NCBI RefSeq assembly: GCF_900215205.1
Contig: NZ_OBDY01000002.1
Location: 453,867-517,866, forward strand
Direction: 5' to 3'
Length of the DNA: 64,000 bases
Source: Paractinoplanes atraurantiacus
Lineage (GTDB): Bacteria; Actinomycetota; Actinomycetes; Mycobacteriales; Micromonosporaceae
A model generated the notes under the pieces. That model saw only the letters and a program-made list of their open reading frames with translations, did not search any database and was not told where the DNA came from. The translations under genes and the position numbers were made by a program. Below are positions 16,801 to 22,284 of this stretch, piece after piece. Every line of letters starts with the position of its first letter. The stretch's first letter is position 1.

Positions 16801-16955
16801 TGTCCAACTGGGAATTCTCGGTCCGATGCGCCTTCGATTGCAATTGCCACTAGAGACGTGCCGGGGACGAGTAGGCTTAAGGACTGTCGCGCCGCCCAGT
16901 AGTAATGAAACTGGTCACCGTCGCGGCTGGCTCGTAGGAGGTCTGTTCCTGACAT
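10701..16955 (-). CDS. Avs-like STAND ATPase with N-terminal Cap4/DUF4297-type nuclease
   Basis: A 2084-residue protein. Residues 10-130 resemble the PD-(D/E)XK nuclease of Cap4/DUF4297 proteins: an early GDQFHYYWA segment, acidic IEGASD (Glu41, Asp45) and the QxK motif in VYRQLKHS (Gln82, Lys84). A P-loop follows at 284-291 (APGGVGKS) with a Walker B at 382-390 (VLVIAIDAAD), then a winged-helix region and about 1400 residues of helical repeats. This is the layout of anti-phage STAND NTPases (AVAST, Avs), which bind a phage protein through the repeats, oligomerise with ATP and degrade DNA. The length matches large Avs proteins. The target is unknown. The ATG at 16955 lacks a strong ribosome-binding site. 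Low GC and clustering with a CHAT gene support a defence role. Two unknown genes follow in the same operon. Confidence 0.8.
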   Translation of the reverse strand: MSGTDLLRASRDGDQFHYYWAARQSLSLLVPGTSLVAIAIEGASDREFPVGQRVVAGEQIIDIAEYYGSEHLADADKVVYRQLKHSTVRRAEPWRLSGLRRTLCGFADRYKALNDDTISVLDKVRFKLVTNRPVDEQFNETVQDLAQNRKPRHQVQMDLLRRYIQIHDDSDASKFAQLLDLGTPEIDLGALRLEYENGVAEFLPGMRGDASLRLKETVSQRATSLAIDSTIRREDVLIALGATEDQLFPAPPLLTPVLNPVARKQFHKISAHIVHAEKPVIVHAPGGVGKSVLAGSLQQLLPGGSVCVVYDCFGAGRYRRMSGPRHEHRQALVQIVNEIAGRRLCQPLVPSPTATASDYTAAFRDRIQKSAAALRAASPDAVLVIAIDAADNAVMAAKDFNSGSFVPDLLAEDEMPGNVRLAVFARTERVDLLDPPPEAMKVEITGFSLQETAEHVRMKFADAKDLDISEFHRLTFGNPRVQAQVLGEATSVEECLRLLASSNTIDAAGTLDAVIANSVDKIRYEQKLKLSEVDSICESLAALRPQIPINFMAELCSLPIETIHSFVSDLGRPLLIDGDSIQFRDEPTETWFRKNHRPTSAKLTSFLLRLEPLAEKYTYAAACLPQLLWEAGQFAKLVQLAVNGSALPKSNELERAEIEQQRLQFAVKSAAKRNMKVEVAKLALKAGSLSLGEARRRTLIRNNTHIAGEVLNGQIVDDLLARRALAVNWPGSNLAYEGCMLSFASGQLDIARSRLRSAIDWMVGWSRLPEDVKDDNHISDDDIAQVALGLVNTDGPGAAVAFLSRWRPATVAYRAGTIVGSRLIEANRLESLDSFVVAAEGNALLQLGILESAGKNGITIASEAARSALKRFRRRRKPIEVSDRRSHAYGDEYPALAATIAVVTASARHRLAKPNVLGRILKLQLPPSLPRGIGSRGGSAPDLLLKGFSLLTFFSGFEMTERNLAHPELVKEIEEPKHDPSNELSEFRRNITPALPWAQLWARVVCAALSESDPELRRLSNDTYTKNVGDYQTPRVLLQMVARFSAQILAQHQDHYTAGLFHEWIRRVDRFLYWPTLIEIVQHSARTQSMDSVTFAVAAHLDETLAVSREQASEKISTFAALARSVRSASLEEAKAYFGRAIETSMKIGDEVLRRWNAVNALARQGSTVGKDDERAYQLARTFEALAEFLGDASEQQPQCIQTIVRFSRSSALAIAARWRDRRFGSAYHVLREIMDSVELWGDAPLGVASLVPISESTDMRPILERLSSSRQIEPALLFDVVSTYDRGTWHHPEYFQQIKSLAQRFSIDLSTTSYSDNSIQRRTTTSRPYSSGVSHRTSWGNDKKYLRSRASNIAALRALDLSQPHDLEEARRMCVDRVGINYEDLIDSTLSTPSRNLSAVIDAFRRNDNFGAYIYRALIERILDTDGLPRAALDAGRLLATHAIHRFCEKIVTSSDYEVLPLELLSRATGSSSRDIFDAALIELGARNETLDADTCFGLVSSIAPWLTGREALDCFDQATDELEYLNEIDTGDGPWTSALLPPSDIHRCVAGYIWSALADPAEATRWRAAHSVHLLCQLGADGELRALADLAATEGSEASFTDARLKFYRLHALLWLFLGLERASLDAPNRVALFQSGLRSNAFGNHVLLRESARRSLLLLDRKGLVGVSEDERIHLGRVNSPVGTAQRHDRRPSSSQRRSTRADGRYRFYFDFEEHWLEPLARCFALPLESVAQRASDVITQSWALPLVDERVEDSRRLLGILDEKTSYYKSETPAVHALDFYLSFHALMVVAGDLIDTEPVHVDPDGIDDDFAGWLQHFRPTRRDGRWLSDRRDAIPPDQVSLQDLDALDRTWADNVRNENPLRRLFDVEPPMIVVSEWSTQRKDGDTEAVSVSSALVAPDRALHLLAAWQSAASPWHFAVPGDNDEDALNAGSYRLLGWIADGSLPSRLDSSDPLAEGVQFPAPRPSALACRWLGIAGDTDERNWYRGDHLLLSSIVWSDMHDVNGRGTGTDGHRLSISLDGLRDLTRKSGMSVIFKVTLERTLRDDYKHWNGPNDPDTRIPVPNFKVLIFDEHDGFVEL

Positions 16956-17356
16956 CTGGCGATGGCCTATCGTCCAAAGTTGGCTTGGCTCGACTCATCA
17001 TAGAGCTGGCGAACCGGCGCGCCGACTGGCCTAAGCTGCGCTGTCCGTCTGAGGTGCGTCCCCCTGGCTCGCCGGCTGCTTCGTCGGCTCTAAGCCTTGT
17101 ATCGGCGGGCGTTTTGGCGGTGTCGATTGCGCCGGGGAGATTTGCCTTCTCGATCGACTTTCCAGGATCTCTGTCGCCCTGACATCTTGGGACGCCGACA
17201 TGTCGGGGGACGTCTCGGCCGATGCGGTGCCGGCGTGATGCCCCTCCCGGGCAGCCTTACTGGGTAGCCGGTATCTAGATCGCGCGAGCATTGGGACACC
17301 GGCTACCTGAGGGCCCCGGTCGTACGTGCCTGACAGAGGGCGTGCGGCCGGGCTGC
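16956..17356. other. 400-bp gap between defence and transfer genes
   Basis: No convincing gene. It holds the upstream region of the Avs-like gene and a 10-bp inverted repeat, GGTAGCCGGT at 17263-17272 and ACCGGCTACC at 17298-17307, which may act as terminator for the regulator gene ending at 17357. Short frames here do not look coding. Confidence 0.5.
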
Positions 17357-18118
17357 CTACGTCAACAGGGCTCGATTTGGCTCGCAGCTCGCTCCCCAGA
17401 CCCGCTCGAACGAGTGGGCATAGGTCGCGGCCATGCCGTCTGCAGCCCACCTCCGTAGATGGAACACCGGGGCGTGCGATGCAGGGCGGCCATAGACGTG
17501 CGTGTTGATCAGCAACTCGTCGTCAGCGCGGTAGATCGAGTTATAGAGGACGGTGTCGTGGAGTCGCAGTTCGCCGCCGGCGTCCGCGATGGGACGGAAG
17601 CCGACTAGGGCGGTTCGGATGCGGGCGCTCATGCCGTCGCCGATGCGTTCCTCCTCACCGCGGTCATTGACGTGTACTCCGCCTGGCATGCCGAGCGCTA
17701 TGCGTAGCCGTAGGCCTTCTGTGGCCTTGTTGCGCAGGAGGGCCGACGCGGCGATGTCCTCGGCCAGGAAGAGTGCGCTGTAGGCGAGGATGTCGATTTC
17801 GGCTTTGGCTTCCGCGAATAGCCGGGACCAGGCGTCGGTCGGCACGGTCGAGCGGTGCGGGTAAACGATCCGGACCTCGTCGGCGCTGGCCTCGGGTTGT
17901 GCGGGCCGAGGCAGGTCGGGCCAGAGGTCATGCTGCGACCAGCCGGTGAGGCGCGCCAGGGCGTTGCGGTGCCGCGGATACGGCATGCGACCGGACATCC
18001 AACGTTGCACGGTCTTCGGGTCGACGCCGAGGCGTGCCGCAACGTCGACTTCGTTGACGCCGGCGCCTCGCAGCGCGCGGGCGAGAGGATTGTTCACGAC
18101 GACTCCGATCGTCGGCAA
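17357..18118 (-). CDS. XRE-type HTH regulator with conserved C-terminal domain (1)
   Basis: A 253-residue protein. The N-terminus is an XRE helix-turn-helix (VNEVDVAARLGVDPKTVQRW, then MSGRMPYPRHR). The C-terminal 170 residues are shared with the regulator at 20016-20750, including the signatures TVPTDAW, YSALFLAED and YNSIYRADDELLINTHVYG. The second part may be a PLD-like fold, but there is no intact HKD motif, so enzyme activity is doubtful. Such regulators are common in integrative elements of actinomycetes. The gene is divergent from the small gene at 18205, with an inverted repeat between them that may be its operator. Confidence 0.8.
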   Translation of the reverse strand: MPTIGVVVNNPLARALRGAGVNEVDVAARLGVDPKTVQRWMSGRMPYPRHRNALARLTGWSQHDLWPDLPRPAQPEASADEVRIVYPHRSTVPTDAWSRLFAEAKAEIDILAYSALFLAEDIAASALLRNKATEGLRLRIALGMPGGVHVNDRGEEERIGDGMSARIRTALVGFRPIADAGGELRLHDTVLYNSIYRADDELLINTHVYGRPASHAPVFHLRRWAADGMAATYAHSFERVWGASCEPNRALLT

Positions 18119-18165
18119 GAACCGCCATGCTATCGAAGAAGTCCCAAGACGTCCTAACGCCGCGG

Positions 18166-18190
18166 TTCACGTTCCGTCACCTGACGTGAA
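18166..18190. promoter_or_regulatory. Inverted repeat TTCACGT-N11-ACGTGAA
   Basis: Arms at 18166-18172 and 18184-18190 lie in the divergent promoter region between the XRE regulator (start 18118) and the small gene at 18205. It is a plausible operator for the regulator. It ends 14 bp before the GTG start at 18205. Confidence 0.45.
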
Positions 18191-18204
18191 GAGTCGGTGC
18201 CAAG

Positions 18205-18492
18205 GTGACGATCGAGATCGCGGACGGGCGAGCGGCAATGACGAGAGACGATCGTGCAGGCCAAGAGTCGGCGAGACGGTCGGCGGACCGTTTGGCGATC
18301 GCGCTCGAAGACGCTGGCTTTGACGTTGGTCAGGAGTTTCCGGCCCTGCATGATGCAATCGGTCGTCAGGGTGCGGCGGTTGTGCGCATCGGTGACGTCC
18401 GGCCGGTTGTCGCGGACAGGCTTGCGGCCGCATTGACGAGCGGTGCGGTGCGGGAAACGGATCAGGTGGAGGAGGACGACAACAGGCAGTGA
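18205..18492 (+). CDS. Small unknown protein of the integrative element
   Basis: A 95-residue, acidic protein with GTG start at 18205; the start is supported only by a weak upstream AAG. The middle part (RRSADRLAIALEDAGFDVGQ, then FPALHDAIGRQG and RIGDVRPVVADRLAAAL) reads like a compact alpha/beta domain and has clear actinomycete codon use. No family recognised. It lies 41 bp before the HD-domain gene on the same strand and likely shares its transcript. Its divergence from the XRE gene suggests control by that regulator. Confidence 0.6.
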   Translation: MTIEIADGRAAMTRDDRAGQESARRSADRLAIALEDAGFDVGQEFPALHDAIGRQGAAVVRIGDVRPVVADRLAAALTSGAVRETDQVEEDDNRQ

Positions 18493-18533
18493 CCTTGGCT
18501 GCGCAGCACGGGACGTTCGCTTAGGCTGCCTAT

Positions 18534-19082
18534 GTGGATCAAGCCGAACGTGCCCGTGACCTCGCGCGCCTGTTGCTGGCTGAGTCGATTCCGCGTCGCT
18601 GGTCACACAGCCAAGGGGTTGGGCGTAAGGCCGAGTCGGTCGCTCACCTCGTCGGCGACCAGGCTTCAACGCTCGTGTCCGCTGCTTGGCTGCACGATGT
18701 TGGCTATGCGCCCGACCTGGTCGCGACCGGCATGCATCAACTGGACGGCGCGCGCTACCTGCGCGACGTTGCCCACGCCGATGATCTGATCTGCCGGTTG
18801 GTCGCGCATCACTCGTCCGCGTTCATCGAGGCCCGCAACCGCGGCCTATCCGAGCAACTCGCGAGCGAGTTCCCGCCGGTCGAGGGACTTCTCTCGCATG
18901 CGATCACGTACGCGGACATGACCACGACGCCCGATGGCGAGCCGACCGAGGTGGAGTCGCGCCTCGCCGAGATCCTCGCCCGGTACGGCGAAGGCGACCT
19001 GGTGGCCGAGTCGATCCGGGAAGCGAGTCCGCTGATCATCGACTCGGTGCGGGTGGTCACGACGGCGCTGGCCGAGGGTTGA
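18534..19082 (+). CDS. HD-domain phosphohydrolase
   Basis: A 182-residue HD-superfamily protein. The metal-binding signature is present: His in RWSHSQGV, the HD pair in AAWLHDVGYAP and further His residues in VAHHSSA, with a late Asp in ITYADMTT. HD enzymes cleave phosphate esters, often of nucleotides. Start is GTG at 18534. In actinomycete integrative elements an HD gene often travels with XRE and Nudix genes, as it does here. The substrate cannot be deduced. It converges on the membrane protein gene ending at 19086. Confidence 0.85.
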   Translation: MDQAERARDLARLLLAESIPRRWSHSQGVGRKAESVAHLVGDQASTLVSAAWLHDVGYAPDLVATGMHQLDGARYLRDVAHADDLICRLVAHHSSAFIEARNRGLSEQLASEFPPVEGLLSHAITYADMTTTPDGEPTEVESRLAEILARYGEGDLVAESIREASPLIIDSVRVVTTALAEG

Positions 19083-19085
19083 GGG

Positions 19086-19538
19086 TCAGTCGGCGCGCGA
19101 GATCGAACCCTGCTCGTCGCGGCTCCAGCGGCGGCCGGCGCTGTCCAAGAACTCGATCTGCACGGGCTCTGGCTCGACGTACGTGCGCAGCCAGTCCGGC
19201 GGCGCGGGGCGCTGGACGGTGCTGCCGGGCGGGACGAGGCCGACGAACTCGGAGCCTGCCTCCTCGCCCTCGCGTGCTGGTAGTGGCAGCTCGACCTCGT
19301 AGATCGGCATCGCGCTCGCGTTGTGGATGTGAAACGCCAGTTCTCGGCCGCCGTCGATCTTCCGGATCAGTTCTACCCATGCGCTGATCCGCTCGGCTTG
19401 GGCGCGGCGCTCGTCTTCGGCGCGGCTGGCCTCGCGGTGGTGCTCGCGGCGCAATAGCAGGAAGCCGACCAGGAACGCGCCGACTGTGCCCACTGCGGCG
19501 AAGACGTCGGCGAAGGCGCTGAGCCAGTCGCTATCCAA
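19086..19538 (-). CDS. Small single-pass membrane protein
   Basis: The likely start is the TTG at 19538, which overlaps the stop of the Nudix gene (TTGGATAG); the longer frame upstream lies inside the Nudix gene and is Arg/Pro-rich nonsense. The resulting 150-residue protein has one membrane helix near the N-terminus (AAVGTVGAFLVGFLLL), a charged coil (REHHREASRAEDERRAQAER) and a C-terminal beta-rich domain (IYEVELPLPA, FVGLVPPGS, VQIEFLDSAGRRW). No known family. Coupling to the Nudix gene suggests a common function in the element. Confidence 0.7.
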   Translation of the reverse strand: MDSDWLSAFADVFAAVGTVGAFLVGFLLLRREHHREASRAEDERRAQAERISAWVELIRKIDGGRELAFHIHNASAMPIYEVELPLPAREGEEAGSEFVGLVPPGSTVQRPAPPDWLRTYVEPEPVQIEFLDSAGRRWSRDEQGSISRAD

Positions 19539-20019
19539 GGTGTACGTCCCGCGGAGCGGCGAAGAACTGGTCGAGCCGCAGGCGCATTGAGCGGTCCATC
19601 GGCAGGGAGTCGATCTCTCTTGCGGAAGTCCAGCGGACCTCGGTCGTCTCCTCGCTGGTGGTCGGAGCTCCGCCAATGAGCCGGGCAGATAAGACGACGG
19701 AGAACTCCTGCCGGACCTCGCCGTTGCTGGTGTAGAGGATCACGTGTCGGGGGTCGGTATAGATGCCGACCAGGCCGGTTATCTCGACCTGAATCCCGGT
19801 CTCTTCGAGCGTCTCCCGCACGGCAGTCTCGGGCAGCGACTCGCCGAGGTCCATGGCGCCACCGGGGAGCGCCCAGTTCCCGTTGTCGGAGCGCCGGACC
19901 AGCAGCACCTCACCAGCTTCGTTGGTCACGACGACGTTCGCCGACGGCACGAGCGACGTCGCGCGTGGTGCGCTGGGGTCGTCGTAGAAATCGATCCGCT
20001 GTCCCACGCCGGATCTCAT
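19531..20019 (-). CDS. Nudix hydrolase
   Basis: A 162-residue protein with a complete Nudix box (GAMDLGESLPETAVRETLEE, then TGI), so it should bind metal and hydrolyse a nucleoside diphosphate derivative. Similar Nudix proteins in pSAM2-like elements inhibit entry of a second element (Pif), and a comparable job is possible here. Its ATG overlaps the stop of the XRE gene upstream (ATGA), so the XRE, Nudix and membrane genes form a coupled operon. The substrate is unknown. Confidence 0.9.
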   Translation of the reverse strand: MRSGVGQRIDFYDDPSAPRATSLVPSANVVVTNEAGEVLLVRRSDNGNWALPGGAMDLGESLPETAVRETLEETGIQVEITGLVGIYTDPRHVILYTSNGEVRQEFSVVLSARLIGGAPTTSEETTEVRWTSAREIDSLPMDRSMRLRLDQFFAAPRDVHLG

Positions 20020-20750
20020 TCCAGCGGTGTGGCGTCATCCCACACGTGCTCGAAGCTCTCCAGGTATGTCGTGACCATGCTGCCGCCGGCGACCCGGCGC
20101 AGGTGCAAGACCGGAGCCTGAGCGGCTGTGAAGCCGTAGATGTGGGTATTTACCAGGAGTTGATCGTCGGCGCGGTAGATCGAGTTGTAGAGCACCGTCT
20201 GGTGCAGCCGGAACTCGACGCCATCGATCTTGCGCAACGGCCGGTACATCACCAGCGCGTTCTTAATTTTCCCGGCTTGGGCCTCGTCGACCCCTTCGTC
20301 GGTGCCGCGCTGAGCGACAACCTCACTCTCCGGATCGCCGAGCAGGATCCGCACCCGTACGCCCGCATCGGCCTTCTGCCTGAAGATCCGCCGGATGCCT
20401 GCATCCTCGGACAGGAACAACCCGCTGTAGACAAGGACGCCGATCTCCTGCTCGACACCCTCGAACATGTGCCGCCACAAGTCGGACGGAACGGTCCAGC
20501 GATGCGGGTAGATGTTGATGATCTCGCTTTCGCTGGCGCTGGCCACCTGATCCGGGCTGAGCGCGTCCGGCCATAGGTAGACCTCGTCGACACCGAGCTG
20601 GGCGGCAACCTGGTACCGATGGCGCCGGTATGGCGTCCGGCCGCTGATCCAGCGCTCGACGCTCTTCGGGTCCACCTTGAGCGCTTCCGCCATCGCGGCC
20701 GGGGTGATGCCCCGCTCCAGCATCGCGGTGCGTAGTCGCTCGTTCGGCAT
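20016..20750 (-). CDS. XRE-type HTH regulator with conserved C-terminal domain (2)
   Basis: A 244-residue paralogue of the regulator at 17357-18118. The ATG at 20750 is chosen because GGGAAG stands just upstream and the HTH (TPAAMAEALKVDPKSVERWI) begins soon after; the longer frame adds unrelated residues. Shared C-terminal signatures are YPHRWTVPSDLW, YSGLFLSED and YNSIYRADDQLLVNTHIYG. It heads the XRE-Nudix-membrane operon and is divergent from the small transfer genes starting at 20906. It probably controls one or both. The palindrome GAGACGTCTC at 20794-20803 in the divergent region is a possible operator. Confidence 0.8.
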   Translation of the reverse strand: MPNERLRTAMLERGITPAAMAEALKVDPKSVERWISGRTPYRRHRYQVAAQLGVDEVYLWPDALSPDQVASASESEIINIYPHRWTVPSDLWRHMFEGVEQEIGVLVYSGLFLSEDAGIRRIFRQKADAGVRVRILLGDPESEVVAQRGTDEGVDEAQAGKIKNALVMYRPLRKIDGVEFRLHQTVLYNSIYRADDQLLVNTHIYGFTAAQAPVLHLRRVAGGSMVTTYLESFEHVWDDATPLE

Positions 20751-20905
20751 CGTCTTCCCGTCAGGACGTCCCGGCAGCCAGCCCACCTTATGGGAGACGT
20801 CTCGGACACGTCCAGCCACGACCTGATCACGTCCCGTCCATTTTTCGCACTCTCGGTGGCGTCGATGCGGACCGCGCATCGCCGAACCGAGAGGAGATCC
20901 ACGCT

Positions 20906-21109
20906 ATGGACACCCAGTACTTCACGAACGAGGTCCCGACCTGTCCGTGCGGCGCCCAGCTCGGCGCGGGACACCCGGTCCTGTGCCGCAAGTGCGTCGC
21001 CCGGATGCGCTGGAACCGCCGGCATCAGGCGCGTGGCGGGCACGGCGGAGCGGACCGGGCCATCCGTACGCATCGGGGTCGCCGCAATCGCAACGGCGGC
21101 GACGCATGA
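20906..21109 (+). CDS. Small zinc-ribbon-like protein
   Basis: A 67-residue protein with ATG at 20906 and a GAGGAGA sequence upstream. Four Cys residues (TCPCGAQLG and LCRKCVARMRW) fit a small zinc-binding knuckle; the C-terminus is strongly basic. Similar small proteins open transfer gene clusters of actinomycete integrative elements. Its stop overlaps the start of the next gene (ATGA). The role is unknown. Confidence 0.7.
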   Translation: MDTQYFTNEVPTCPCGAQLGAGHPVLCRKCVARMRWNRRHQARGGHGGADRAIRTHRGRRNRNGGDA

Positions 21110-21300
21110 CGATCGCCGTCTCCGCCGTCATCCTGCTCGGCGTCTTCGTCTTCCTGCTGTGGCGGTACGCCCGGTTGCCGCTCTGGCAGGCCGCCATCTG
21201 CGCGGCGTTCGGCTACTACCTGGCCGCGTCCTCGGTCGGTCCGGAAATCGGCAACGGGCTCCGCGCACTCGCACGATTCATCGCCGGACTGGACCTCTGA
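21106..21300 (+). CDS. Small membrane protein, Spd-like
   Basis: A 64-residue protein translated from the ATG at 21106, overlapping the previous stop. It has one or two membrane helices (VSAVILLGVFVFLLWRY and WQAAICAAFGYYLAA). Size, position and hydrophobicity fit the small spread proteins that help plasmid transfer between hyphal compartments in streptomycetes. That function is inferred from context only. Confidence 0.65.
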   Translation: MTIAVSAVILLGVFVFLLWRYARLPLWQAAICAAFGYYLAASSVGPEIGNGLRALARFIAGLDL

Positions 21301-21301
21301 G

Positions 21302-21967
21302 GTGGCTCGTCCTGAAATCGAGGGGCGGCGCGATTGGTGGGTGATCGTGGGCATGACCATCGCTGCGATCTCCGCTGCGGTGGCCAGCTTCGCCGGCCTG
21401 CGAGGGCTCGCTCAGGTAGCCGGCTGGCCTGACCGGCTCGCCTGGCTCTTGCCGGTCACCATCGACGCCTACGCGATGACCTCATCCCGGGTCTGGCTTG
21501 CCGGAGCGCTTGGCAGCAACCGAGCCCGTCGCTTCGCCCGAGCCAACGCGATTGGCGCCATCGCTACGAGCATCGTCGGCAACGCCGGATACCACCTCGT
21601 TGCCGCCGGCCTCGTCGCGATCTCCTGGCCGATCGTCGTCCTCGTCGGTGCCGTCCCGGCCGCTGTACTCGGACTGACCGCACACCTGCACGCGCTCAGA
21701 GCTATCGCAGTGCCCCAAGACGAACCTGTGGTCCGGCCCCGAGTCCGGACCCGGCGTACGAAGCCACGCACCGATGACGCCCTGCTGTCCGCCGCCCGTG
21801 AGGCCGACGCTCGGCACCGCGCCGCGCACGGCGGACGGCCCATCAGCCGAGACGGCCTGCGCTCGGCGCTGCACATCGCCGGACCCAAAGCGACTGAACT
21901 ACGGCGACGTCTCGCCGCCGAAACGAGCGACAGCACCGACCGAAAGGAGGCTTCACCCCACCCATGA
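21302..21967 (+). CDS. DUF2637 membrane protein (SpdB-like)
   Basis: A 221-residue protein with GTG start at 21302, right after the previous stop. Four membrane helices occupy about residues 10-130 (for example VGMTIAAISAAVASFAGL and LVAISWPIVVLVGAVPAAV), with the DUF2637 feature LLPVTIDAYAMTSSRVWL in the first half. The C-terminus is cytoplasmic, basic, with a helix-turn-helix-like segment (RPISRDGLRSALHIAGPKAT). Proteins of this group accompany TraB/FtsK-type translocases in actinomycete conjugative elements and are thought to aid intramycelial spread. Confidence 0.85.
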   Translation: MARPEIEGRRDWWVIVGMTIAAISAAVASFAGLRGLAQVAGWPDRLAWLLPVTIDAYAMTSSRVWLAGALGSNRARRFARANAIGAIATSIVGNAGYHLVAAGLVAISWPIVVLVGAVPAAVLGLTAHLHALRAIAVPQDEPVVRPRVRTRRTKPRTDDALLSAAREADARHRAAHGGRPISRDGLRSALHIAGPKATELRRRLAAETSDSTDRKEASPHP

Positions 21968-22284
21968 TCAACCAACCGCACATCCCAAGCCCGACCGTCG
22001 ACCAGGAGGCCGTTCTCACCCATCTGCACGCCGCTCGACGCCGGCTCACCCCGACCGCCGTGTGGACGGCCGTTGCCGACATCCCAGTGTTGCTCGCCGA
22101 GATCGGTCGGCTCGCCCAGTTGCTCAGCCGCGCCCGGTGGGACTTCGCCGACCTACTCGCCGCCGCCCAAGCCACCCTGGCCGCCGACCAGGACGGCGAG
22201 CCCGACCCGTTGACGTACCTGCGTGACGCGGTCACCGAACACCGGGCCTGGATCCCGCCCGACGACGGCGAAATCGCCGAATGA
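21964..22284 (+). CDS. Small unknown protein of the transfer operon
   Basis: A 106-residue acidic, helical protein (HLHAARRRLTPTAVWTAV; EIGRLAQLLSRARWDFADLL). The ATG at 21964 overlaps the previous stop and its own stop overlaps the start of the translocase gene, so it belongs to the same operon. No family recognised. It may be a cofactor of the translocase, an inference from coupling alone. Confidence 0.7.
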   Translation: MINQPHIPSPTVDQEAVLTHLHAARRRLTPTAVWTAVADIPVLLAEIGRLAQLLSRARWDFADLLAAAQATLAADQDGEPDPLTYLRDAVTEHRAWIPPDDGEIAE

